A stretch of DNA of 64,000 nt from Thermohalobacter berrensis. GTDB lineage: Bacteria > Bacillota > Clostridia > Tissierellales > Thermohalobacteraceae. The translations under genes were made by a program, and so were the position numbers. The stretch lies in the NCBI RefSeq assembly GCF_003609645.1, contig NZ_MCIB01000005.1:1-64000 (forward strand), written 5' to 3'. Of this stretch, positions 17,130 through 26,100 are shown piece by piece. How positions within the stretch are numbered: the stretch's first letter is position 1; each line of letters starts with the position of its first letter. Below the pieces are notes generated by a model, which saw only the letters and a program-made list of their open reading frames with translations, was not told the origin of the DNA and made no database searches.

Positions 17130-18482
17130 CTATTCATCCTCCCTAAATCTTAAAATAATAAGAATATCCAATAAATCAATTTTGCCATTTCTATTAAAGT
17201 CATATTTATCTCTCCAGTTAACATCTGTACTATCTAACCCAAATGCATTAGATACCTCTGATATATCTAAATTATCTACATTAGCATCATTATTAACATC
17301 AAGCAAATTAGAGTTGTATTTAAGCTCAGTATTAATGTTAATATCTTCATTATGTATATATACTTCCTTTGCTACAGTATTGTAGCCATTGTTTTGAAAG
17401 GTTAAAGTATAGTTGTTAGGGCCTAAATTATTAAAGGAGAAAAGCCCATCCCTGTCAGTATATGTACTGTCAATCCTACTCCCATCCAAAAAAAGATTTA
17501 CATCAATTCCTCCATGGTTAAAGGAATTCTTTAAAGATACTTGCCCTTCTATAATGTTTCCACCAGAAAAATGGATAAAGTTTTCATCTAAAGCCCATTT
17601 ATCATAGATAATGTTACCATTAAAGACTGAGCTACCATCTATAGAAGGACCATCCTCACTATTCCACCAATTATAGTTAAGGTTAAGGGTATTTTGTGTA
17701 TCTCTATTGTAGATATAATAAGTTGGTGCAAGGAATTTATTGTGTGAAATGTTGAGATTTGATGTAGAAAAGTCATTAAAATCAAAAATAACCTTGTTTC
17801 CATCAAAGATGTTATCCTTTACTTCTATTTGGCTATCTGAAGCCCCTTGAATCTCTATACCACTATCATTAAAAACATTGCCATTGATATATAAATTGCT
17901 TCCATTAGAATTTCTTACTTCTATACCTTCAACGGAAAATGAAGAATTAACAAAGGATATAGAGCCATTAGCATTATATGAAAAATCTATAACAGGTCCT
18001 TTAGGATTAAAGGAACAATTAGTAACTGTTATATCTACATCTTCATTAGCTTGTGAGTTTTTTATAACAAGGGGGTCAGAGTAAGAAAAGGATACATCTT
18101 TTAGATTAAGATATGGTGAATAGCTTTCTATAATCCTTTTATCAATACTAGATTTAAAGTGGATATTTTCTATGGTAAGGGATGAATTGGACAGTACTTC
18201 TATTAAAAGGTAGGTATCATTTTTGCATCCAATAACAGGAGTTCCATCTATTCCAATAATACTTACAGATTTATCTATTTGAGCTTTTTCAAAAGCGTAA
18301 AATCCACCACTATCTCTAATATAGATAGTTCCTCCATCTGCTACAGCATTTAAGGCATCATTTAATGTTTGATAATCATCGGGTATAGTTACGTAGTTAT
18401 TGGCAGAATAGCCTATGTTAAAGGTGATAACTATTAGTAAAATTGATATAAAAATAAGTAATATCCTTTTTGAACCTATCAA
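17130..18482 (-). CDS. Parallel beta-helix protein with C-terminal dockerin
   Basis: About 450 residues: signal peptide; a right-handed beta-helix with repeated N-rich rungs (about 30-300; NSSLTIENIHF, NGSISFVNSSF, NGSNLYINGNVF, DSQIEVKDNIF); a carboxypeptidase-regulatory-like module (about 310-390); and a dockerin (DVNNDANVDNLDI and DFNRNGKIDLLDI). Such helices are common in polysaccharide lyases and adhesins, but I see no catalytic signature, so the activity is unknown. GTG at 18488 touches the ribosome site AGGAGG; TTG at 18482 (5 nt spacing) is the better start. First gene of the cohesin/dockerin operon. Confidence 0.8.
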   Translation of the reverse strand: MIGSKRILLIFISILLIVITFNIGYSANNYVTIPDDYQTLNDALNAVADGGTIYIRDSGGFYAFEKAQIDKSVSIIGIDGTPVIGCKNDTYLLIEVLSNSSLTIENIHFKSSIDKRIIESYSPYLNLKDVSFSYSDPLVIKNSQANEDVDITVTNCSFNPKGPVIDFSYNANGSISFVNSSFSVEGIEVRNSNGSNLYINGNVFNDSGIEIQGASDSQIEVKDNIFDGNKVIFDFNDFSTSNLNISHNKFLAPTYYIYNRDTQNTLNLNYNWWNSEDGPSIDGSSVFNGNIIYDKWALDENFIHFSGGNIIEGQVSLKNSFNHGGIDVNLFLDGSRIDSTYTDRDGLFSFNNLGPNNYTLTFQNNGYNTVAKEVYIHNEDININTELKYNSNLLDVNNDANVDNLDISEVSNAFGLDSTDVNWRDKYDFNRNGKIDLLDILIILRFREDE

Positions 18483-18546
18483 CTTCACCTCCTTTTAACA
18501 AATATAGAAATATTATACTAAATATTGCCAATATTTTGAATACTTT

Positions 18547-18652
18547 CGACAAACTTTTTAACTTATGCAAACCGGGACGGTTCTCTTTTTCACCAATTAT
18601 TCCCAAAACTGAAAAAGAGAACCGTCCCCGTTTTTCAGAAATGTAAAAATTA
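18547..18652. repeat. REP-like palindromic element, copy 1
   Basis: GGGACGGTTCTCTTTTTCA and its complement GAAAAAGAGAACCGTCCC surround a short loop, with fixed outer sequences (TCGACAAACTTTTTAACTT left, TTTTTCAGAAATGTAAAAA right). An almost identical 100-nt copy lies at 22038-22146 beside the RAYT gene. It fills most of the gap between the surface operon and the adaptor gene; nothing else is evident in 18489-18799. Confidence 0.85.
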
Positions 18653-18799
18653 GGAATCAAACATTTCATTTTGTGAACTATATCACTAATTTTAAAACCA
18701 TATAAAGGGTTTATATACAATTTTTATTTCATTTTGTTTTATTTTCCTATTTACAGGGTATCAATACTAAACAATATATTACTCTGAAAGGAGATTACT

Positions 18800-20008
18800 A
18801 TGAAATTAAATACTAAAGTGTTAATTATAACTATAGTACTTGGCATAACAATATTTTTATCATTCCTATTTATAAATGGTTTTGCTTTTACTAAATCTGT
18901 AGAAGCATATGAAGTTACTAAAAAGGATGTTTTAAATACTATAATTACAAATGGCAAGATTGTACCAAAGAAAACTATAGACATTAAATCACCTATATCA
19001 GGACATATAAAAAATGTATTTGTCAAAGAGGGAGATTTAGTTACTAAAGAAGATACTATTATTACCTTTGATAAGAGAGAAATAACAAGGAAAGTAGAAG
19101 AAGCCAGAGTATCTAAGGAATTATTTGAAATCTCATTAGAGAAGTTGCTTGAATATAGCTATAAATCTGCATTAGAGGAGTTAAAGATAGTAGAATTAAA
19201 TAAAAAAGAACAGGAAAATGAAATAGAAAGATTATCAGTACTTTTTGAAAATGGTGCTATTTCATCTAAGGAATACGAAAAATTTCTAAACCAGTATGAG
19301 CAAATTAAGGCAAAATATAACTTAGCAAAAATGAAGGTTGAAAATTTGCAAAGTAATGGAATACAAGCTAAGGAGCTTAGGGCAAAAATAAAACAGGCAA
19401 ATACTATCTTAGAAAGTACTAAATTATTAAAGGCTAAATATGACATCAAAGTTCCATTTAAAGGAAATATATCTAAACTTTATTCTAAAGAAGGCCTATT
19501 TGTAACTGTTGGAGAAAGTCTCGTGACATTAGAAGATTTAAGGGAATTATATGTAGATATTCAATTGGATGAAAGGGAAATTTCATCTCTAAAAATAGGG
19601 CAAAAAGCCTTAATTTCAAGCCAAGCTTATCCTCAACAGAAAATTAATGGTGTTGTAGATTATATCTCCCCTTCAGTAGATGAAAATAGGGGAACTGTGG
19701 ATGTAAAAATAAAGCTAGAAAACCCACCAAATAACTTGAAAACAGGCCTTACAGTTTCAGCAGAAATAATAACTGATAGCATAAAATCTGCTCTAGTAAT
19801 CCCTAAGGACTTTATAGAAAGAGAAGATAATAGTCTCTATGTTTGGACCGTTGATAATATGGATTATGCCATTAAGAAAAAAATTAATGCTAAATTTGAA
19901 ACTATTGATGCTGTAATAGTAGATAAAGGTGTTACAGAAGGTGATATTGTATTAAGACCAAATAATCTTGAAGAAGGACAAAAAGTTAAGGCATTAATAA
20001 AGGAGTGA
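18800..20008 (+). CDS. Membrane-fusion/adaptor protein of a MacAB-like ABC transporter (HlyD family)
   Basis: 402 residues: one N-terminal membrane helix (about 7-28); a split biotinyl-lipoyl-like domain (SPISGHIKNVFVKEGDLVTKED near residues 60-81, completed by DIKVPFKGNISKLYSKEGLFVTVGE); a long coiled-coil hairpin between them (about 90-205); then beta-barrel and membrane-proximal domains (VDIQLDEREI, KTGLTVSAEI). This is the MacA/YknX type, an extracytoplasmic adaptor in monoderms. AAAGGAG precedes the ATG. It begins a three-gene operon with the permease 6 nt downstream and the ATPase overlapping that. Confidence 0.9.
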   Translation: MKLNTKVLIITIVLGITIFLSFLFINGFAFTKSVEAYEVTKKDVLNTIITNGKIVPKKTIDIKSPISGHIKNVFVKEGDLVTKEDTIITFDKREITRKVEEARVSKELFEISLEKLLEYSYKSALEELKIVELNKKEQENEIERLSVLFENGAISSKEYEKFLNQYEQIKAKYNLAKMKVENLQSNGIQAKELRAKIKQANTILESTKLLKAKYDIKVPFKGNISKLYSKEGLFVTVGESLVTLEDLRELYVDIQLDEREISSLKIGQKALISSQAYPQQKINGVVDYISPSVDENRGTVDVKIKLENPPNNLKTGLTVSAEIITDSIKSALVIPKDFIEREDNSLYVWTVDNMDYAIKKKINAKFETIDAVIVDKGVTEGDIVLRPNNLEEGQKVKALIKE

Positions 20009-20013
20009 TATAG

Positions 20014-21237
20014 ATGCCTATTGAGTTTATGCTTTCTTGGAAATTCCTTAAGTCTGGGAAGTTTCAAACAATATTAATACTGTTAGGTATAACTGTAGGT
20101 GTTTCAATATTGGTTTTTATAGGCTCTTTAATTGATGGGTTGCAAAAGGATCTAATTAATAGAACTATAGGAAACTCTCCACATATTGTAATAACATCTA
20201 AGACAGACATTCCTAGGGCACAAATTGAAGGTAATAACATATATAAAAATGTAAAATTATTAAAAGCAAATAATCAAGATAATAATATATCTTCATTTCA
20301 GGACTATAACCAATTAATTATTAAAAATCAAAATGTTAATGTTATTTCTCCTACAGTAACAGCCTCTGGATTCATTAACAAATCAAAAAGTAATAGCCCA
20401 ATTACAATTAAGGGGATCAATTTAGATAAGGCAGATAAAATATACAATGTAAAGGATAGAATTATATCGGGATTACCAATTATATCAGGGAATAATATTT
20501 TAATTGGGAAATCAATAGCAAATGACTTAGAAATTAAAGTTAATGATATAGTAACTGTAACAACCCCAAATGGAAATAGAGATTTATTTACTGTTAGTGG
20601 TATTTTTGACTTAGAAAACGAATCAATAAATAAAACCTGGGCATTAATCGAAATCAATAGAGCTCAGAAGCTATTAAGATTAGATGGTGACATATCATCC
20701 ATTGAAATTCAAGTAAATGAAGTCTTTTCTGCAGAAGATACCTCAAAAAGTCTTGAAAGAGTTTTAAATGAGGATTTCAATGTTGAAAGTTGGCAAGAAA
20801 CTAATGCTCAAATTTTGACAGCTTTAAATAGTCAATCAAGTTCAACCTTATTAATTCAAGTTTTTGTTGTTATAGCTGTAACTTTAGGTATAGCAAGTGT
20901 TTTAGCTATTTCAGTTATACAAAAATCTAGACAAATAGGTATATTAAAGGCAATGGGGATAAAGACAAAAAGTGCCAGTTTTATATTCTTGATTCAAGGT
21001 TTTTTGTTAGGGTTTGTTGGCTCAATTATAGGAAGTGGATTTGGAATGTTATTATCAAAGCTATTTGTAACCTTTGTCAGACAAGATAACGGTGAACCAC
21101 TATTCCCTATAGATATAGACTTAAAACAAATTTTAGTTGTAATATTAATATCTACATTAGCCTCAACCTTTGCAGCAATTGTACCAGCAAGGCGTTCAGC
21201 TAGGCTTAACCCCATTGAGGTGATAAGAAATGGATAA
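20014..21237 (+). CDS. FtsX/MacB-type ABC transporter permease
   Basis: 407 residues with one N-terminal membrane helix (about 19-40), a large extracytoplasmic MacB periplasmic-core-like domain (about 45-270), and three C-terminal helices (about 280-300, 325-350 and 365-390) followed by ARRSARLNPIEVIRNG, the typical FtsX-superfamily tail. MacB-like permeases act as mechanotransmission modules for export rather than as simple channels. The gene ends 8 nt inside the ATPase gene, indicating translational coupling. Substrate (antimicrobial peptide, lipid or other) cannot be told from sequence. Confidence 0.9.
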   Translation: MPIEFMLSWKFLKSGKFQTILILLGITVGVSILVFIGSLIDGLQKDLINRTIGNSPHIVITSKTDIPRAQIEGNNIYKNVKLLKANNQDNNISSFQDYNQLIIKNQNVNVISPTVTASGFINKSKSNSPITIKGINLDKADKIYNVKDRIISGLPIISGNNILIGKSIANDLEIKVNDIVTVTTPNGNRDLFTVSGIFDLENESINKTWALIEINRAQKLLRLDGDISSIEIQVNEVFSAEDTSKSLERVLNEDFNVESWQETNAQILTALNSQSSSTLLIQVFVVIAVTLGIASVLAISVIQKSRQIGILKAMGIKTKSASFIFLIQGFLLGFVGSIIGSGFGMLLSKLFVTFVRQDNGEPLFPIDIDLKQILVVILISTLASTFAAIVPARRSARLNPIEVIRNG

Positions 21238-21985
21238 TTTACTCCAATTAAAAAATATTAAAAAGGTATATGGAACTAAAATAAAAACAGAAGTACTGCA
21301 TGGTTTAAATATATCATTCAAAAAAGGTGAGTTTGTATCTATAATAGGTCAGTCAGGGTCAGGTAAAAGTACACTTTTAAACATAATAGGCACATTAGAT
21401 AAGCCTACAGAAGGAGAAATATTATTTAAGGAAAAAAGATTAAACCACATGAATGGAAAGGAGCTATCAACATTTAGAAATGATAATGTAGGTTTTATTT
21501 TTCAATTTCATTATTTATTACCAGAAGTAAATGTATTAGAGAATGTGTTAATGCCTGCCTGGATTTCTAAAGGTAGAACTCCATCTAAAGATGTTATAAA
21601 AAGGGCTAAAAGACTTATAGAAATTGTAGGTGTAAAGGATAGAATGTACAATAAACCAAATGAACTTTCTGGGGGACAAAGACAAAGAATTGCAATTGCA
21701 AGGGCTCTAATAAATAATCCAGCATTAGTCTTGGCAGATGAACCTACTGGAAATTTAGATAGTGATTCTACCGATAAAGTATATGAACTTTTAAGGGATA
21801 TAAATAAGGAATTTAAATCAACATTTATTATAGTAACCCATGATATGCATATAGCTGCAAAAGCAGATAGGGTTATTGAAATTAAAGATGGTAATGTAAT
21901 TAGAGATGTAAATAACATAGGAAAGAATGAAATTGAATCATTTAAGGATTTTACACCAACCTCATGCTTCTTATGTGAAAAATAG
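21230..21985 (+). CDS. ABC transporter ATP-binding protein, MacB/LolD type
   Basis: 251 residues with Walker A GQSGSGKST, Q-loop FIFQFHYLLPEVNVLENV, signature LSGGQRQR and Walker B LVLADEPTGNLDS, all in order. It powers the permease encoded just upstream. An unusual C-terminal tail after the usual domain end reads FKDFTPTSCFLCEK, placing two cysteines in a CFLC motif that could bind metal or form a disulfide. The ATG overlaps the permease stop region, with GAGGTGATAAG as ribosome site. A strong terminator follows. Confidence 0.93.
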   Translation: MDNLLQLKNIKKVYGTKIKTEVLHGLNISFKKGEFVSIIGQSGSGKSTLLNIIGTLDKPTEGEILFKEKRLNHMNGKELSTFRNDNVGFIFQFHYLLPEVNVLENVLMPAWISKGRTPSKDVIKRAKRLIEIVGVKDRMYNKPNELSGGQRQRIAIARALINNPALVLADEPTGNLDSDSTDKVYELLRDINKEFKSTFIIVTHDMHIAAKADRVIEIKDGNVIRDVNNIGKNEIESFKDFTPTSCFLCEK

Positions 21986-21999
21986 TATATCAATTAGGT

Positions 22000-22036
22000 A
22001 AAAAACCTCTAACTTTATTTGTTAGAGGTTTTTTTA
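22000..22036 (+). terminator. Terminator after the ABC export operon
   Basis: AAAAACCTCTAAC/GTTAGAGGTTTTT hairpin with a T-rich tail. Confidence 0.9.
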
Positions 22037-22037
22037 T

Positions 22038-22146
22038 TCGACAAACTTTTTAACTTATGCAAACAGGGACGGTTCTCTTTTTCACCAATTATTCCCAAAA
22101 CTGAAAAAGAGAACCGTCCTCGTTTTTCACAAATGTAAAAAATAGG
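22038..22146. repeat. REP-like palindromic element, copy 2 (left flank of RAYT)
   Basis: Same element as 18547-18652 with only a few differences. It lies about 95 nt upstream of the RAYT start. The GGGACGGTTCTC arm and its complement form a strong stem. Confidence 0.85.
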
Positions 22147-22239
22147 AATTCTTATGTTTTGTTTAGAAGAAGTAAAGGGTATAAAATAAAGGAAATTGTC
22201 TTTTGTTGTTGAATTATAAAAAGAATAGGAAGTGATTTT

Positions 22240-23040
22240 ATGCCTAGAAGGCCTAGAAAAAGAAGCTCTACAGGTATATACCATGTAATGGAGAGGGGTA
22301 ATCAAAAAAAGAATATTTTTCATGACTATGAAGATAGGCAAATGTTTATTGACATATTAAAGATAAAAAAGATAAAACTTAAATTTACCCTTTATGCCTA
22401 TTGTCTAATGAATAATCACATACATTTACTTATAAACGAAAATTCTGAGGATATATCATATATAATGAAATCTATTAATGTCAGCTATGTTAAATACTAC
22501 AATAAAAAATACAAAAGATGTGGACATCTTTTTCAAGGTAGATTTAAAAGTGAATGTGTGGATAATGAAAGTTATCTTTTATCTGTTTTAAGATATATTC
22601 ACCAAAATCCTGTAGATGCTAGAATAGCTTTAAAGTGTATTGATTATGATTGGAGTAGTTATAAAGAATATATCTATCCTAATAAAAAATCTTATAGTCT
22701 AATAGACAGAAATTTTATATTAAAGCAGTTTTCCACAGATCCATATAAGGCTGTGGATTATTTTAGAGATTTTCACGATCAATCTTCAAATAATCCACAT
22801 CTAGATATTACAGAAAATAAAAATTTATTTATACAAAGCTTAAAAGATGCAGAAGAGTTTCTAGAGAATTATTGTAATGAAAATAATGTAACCCTTAAAT
22901 GGCTAAAAGAACAAGGGAAAAGGGGTAATAGACTTTTATATAATGCTATTTTATTTTTAAAAAACAATTCTTGTCTTACATATGAAGAAATATCAAAAAT
23001 TGTAGGTGTAAGTATATCAACCGTTAGTAGGGTTAAGTAG
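22240..23040 (+). CDS. REP-associated tyrosine transposase (Y1_Tnp, RAYT)
   Basis: A single-strand-DNA nuclease of the HUH/Y1 superfamily. RAYTs cut and join REP-type hairpins. The 266-residue product has the N-terminal RRPRKRSSTGIYHVMERGNQ block, the HUH motif NHIHLLI (about residues 64-70) and the region YIHQNPVDARI that follows the catalytic Tyr helix. It also has an extra C-terminal helix-turn-helix-like tail (LTYEEISKIVGVSISTVSRVK). It sits between a complete REP-like palindrome (22038) and a half copy (23050), a typical RAYT setting. The frame is intact, so it may be active. Confidence 0.9.
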   Translation: MPRRPRKRSSTGIYHVMERGNQKKNIFHDYEDRQMFIDILKIKKIKLKFTLYAYCLMNNHIHLLINENSEDISYIMKSINVSYVKYYNKKYKRCGHLFQGRFKSECVDNESYLLSVLRYIHQNPVDARIALKCIDYDWSSYKEYIYPNKKSYSLIDRNFILKQFSTDPYKAVDYFRDFHDQSSNNPHLDITENKNLFIQSLKDAEEFLENYCNENNVTLKWLKEQGKRGNRLLYNAILFLKNNSCLTYEEISKIVGVSISTVSRVK

Positions 23041-23049
23041 AAAATGGAA

Positions 23050-23130
23050 AATAATGGTGAAAAAGAGAACCGTCCCGGTTTTTCAGAAATGTAATATATT
23101 GGAATTTAAGTTTTTATAGTTTTTTGTCGA
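23050..23130. repeat. REP-like half element, right flank of RAYT
   Basis: GTGAAAAAGAGAACCGTCCC and TTTTTCAGAAATGTAA match the right half of the full elements. The end (TTTTTTGTCGA) is complementary to the left end (TCGACAAA) of copy 2, so the RAYT region has inverted ends. Confidence 0.75.
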
Positions 23131-23181
23131 TTTATATTAATGGAAAAGGAATATAATTACCTCAGGTGGTGATTTACAGTT

Positions 23182-26100
23182 ATGAAATTCTCAATAAAGA
23201 AAATAGTAAGTTATATTATAGTGTTTATGATGATATTTAATCTTTTTCCATGGCAGAATATAGACATATCACTTGCATTAGATGTTGGTGATGCTGAACT
23301 AGGGAAAATTGTTGTTGGTAGAACCTATGATGAAGAATTAAACTTTGACACAATGTATGTAGAATTACATAGGGATGATACTGATACAGGTGATATTTCG
23401 GATGTAAGTGTTTTATATAAAACTGGTGAAGGGGATTTTGAAGAGCTTTCCAACAAAGTTATAGCTATGGAATACTACGTTAAATATGAGCTAACACAAG
23501 AAGAGTTGGCAAACTATGGTGGCTCATTAATGATTAATGGTAAAGAAATTACTGCTAACTTCAGTGGTGTACCAACTGTAAACCAACTTAAAAGGACAAT
23601 TAATGAAGATATAGATGAGGATGAAACTACTCTAAATACTACTGAGTACTATTTTGAAATAACAGATGGAAATAATTTATCTAATCTCTTCCAAGACGAT
23701 GGTGAAGGATTTCACTATACTGTACTATTTGAAAAGTATGGTGCAGGTGTAGATATTGAAGGAGAGGACCCAAGCATAATAGTTGAACATACAAATAACA
23801 CTTTTAAACTAGAAAATCCTCCAAGACCAGGAGATTATGGTTCATATAATCTAGTATTTCAGAAAACAAATGAATCAAGTGGTCAAGACCCAATAGTTGA
23901 AGTAAGACATACATATGTTAAAGCTTTTAGTTTTGTTAAAAATCTAGATATTACTAATCTAAAGATGTATCCTAATATTGGAACTAGAGGAGATACAGTA
24001 AGCTTTACAGGTAATGGTCTTCAATCAGATTATGAGGTATATTTCTTAAAGGAACTGGATGGTACAGATACATATAATGAGAACAATAAAGCACAGTTTG
24101 TAAATTTTGTTAATAATGATGATGGAACATCTACATTAATAGTAGAAGTTCCTCAAAGCCTAGAACTAACTGAGTATTTTGTAATTATAACAGATACTCA
24201 AAATGGTGAGATAATCGGTGAATACACTGTAGAAGATAAATACATTGTAATAGATAGTCAAAAGAAGGCAAGTATCCTTTCTGTAACCCCTATAAGTGGT
24301 CCAGATACTGGGCAATCTGTTGTAATAGAGGGTAAGAATATTAGTACTTTAAACTTTTATGATTTACAATTGGCAGATGGTTATAGTGACTACAGTTATA
24401 CTATTGACCGTTCAGATCCAAATTACTTGGTCATAAAGTATCACGCTCCTGGGGATGAAAATAATACAGAAATATGGGAATACAAAGGTGAAAACTACTC
24501 TATTGAAAAAAGAATATGGGTTAATATAGGACAGCTTCAAGACTTTGAAGATGATCCAGAGTTTTCGGATAACCTAGATAGGCTATTTGTTAATGTTAAG
24601 CTAGATGAAGTAATTACTGAAGAAACTTTAAAGGATGTAATCGTAGGAACAGAAACTAAGTTTATCAATTCAAGTGGTGAAGATGATTATTCATTCTTTG
24701 AAGATGCAAAGCCAGTAGACGGGCAAAAATATACATTTGAACCTAGTAAGAAACAGCCTACAATAACAGAGATAGTTCCTGACAAAGTGCAAGTTGAAAA
24801 TGGACAGATTAAACAGGATACCCTTTTTGCTATATATGGTGAAGATTTTACTATCTATAGAAATACTGATGAGTCAGGTAACGTGGTTATATCATATCCT
24901 ATTGTAAAAATATATGATGATGCCAGCTTAGAATTGGAGATAAATCCTAATGAAGGTACGGTAAGGGATAAAAACGGTAATATTGTACTTGACAGTGATG
25001 GAGCTCCAGTACAACCAGAGATGATTATACTAGAAGGAGATAACATCTTAGATGGTTCATATGGAAATCAGATAGGGTCAAAAATTATTGTTACCATTCC
25101 ACAAGGTGTTATAGTATCGGGACCTGGACCAAAGGATGTTGAGGTTATAAACCCTATAAAAAATAGTACTTCACCAGGTCTTTCATCTAGAGAAGATGAT
25201 ATTATTCAGTTTACTGAACCTTTAGAGAGTCCTGTTATCTCAAGTGTTGAACCAAGTGTAATTACAGTGGATGGCGGAGAAGAAATAGAAATAATAGGTA
25301 GTAACTTCCAAGAGGGTGTAAAGGTATATATAGATGGCAATGAGATACCAAATATTGAACGTCAAGGTGATGGTAAGTCTATTACATTTACAGCACCACC
25401 AAACAGGGAAGCTATTACTCAACTGCAAGTTATCAACCCCGATGGAGGTATGGCTGTACATGAATTTATATATGTAAAGACTTATACTGACCCACAAATT
25501 ACTAGCATTTCCCCAGATGAAGGTATGCTAGAGACATTAGTAATGGCTAAGGGTAATAACTTCTTAAAACCAGACCCTACAGCAACCCATACCACAGAAC
25601 TTGGAATGTATAGGTTAATAGGAAGTAGGATTTTAGTTGATGGTAAAGAGGTAAATGAGTATAACAAAGAAAATGGGAAAATAAAACTGCAATATTATAA
25701 ACCTGAAACTGGAAATGAAATTCTAAAAATTAATAGTAATGAAACATTACAAGTAGCCGATTACTACTATAGTGTTCTTCTTCAAGAATATGATAGCATT
25801 AATGACGAATTAATAGATAATTTTTATACATTAGATATTAGGCCAAATGGAACTATCATATTATCAGATGGAGTTGATGATGAATATACCTTAATTGCAA
25901 CATCAAGCGAAATTAAAGCTGTAAAAAATGGTGGAACTGAAACCTATACTTTAATAGTAGATGAAAGTAATCAGGATTATTCAGAAATTCAATTTAAGGA
26001 TAGTTCAGATACTATTGTTAAGAGGTTAAGACTAAGAACTCCATATAAAATAGAAACTGATGAAAATGGAAACAGTAGAATTACAGGTAATAGAGTAAGG

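Noticed and set aside
18418-18720. 100-residue minus-strand ORF
   Set aside because: It reads through the REP-like palindrome and overlaps the beta-helix start. The same KRGRFSFSVLGIIGEKENRP peptide appears from the second palindrome copy at 22015-22341, so it is an artefact of the repeat.
22015-22341. 108-residue minus-strand ORF
   Set aside because: Overlaps the terminator, the REP element and the RAYT start; coding only because the palindrome lacks stops in this frame.
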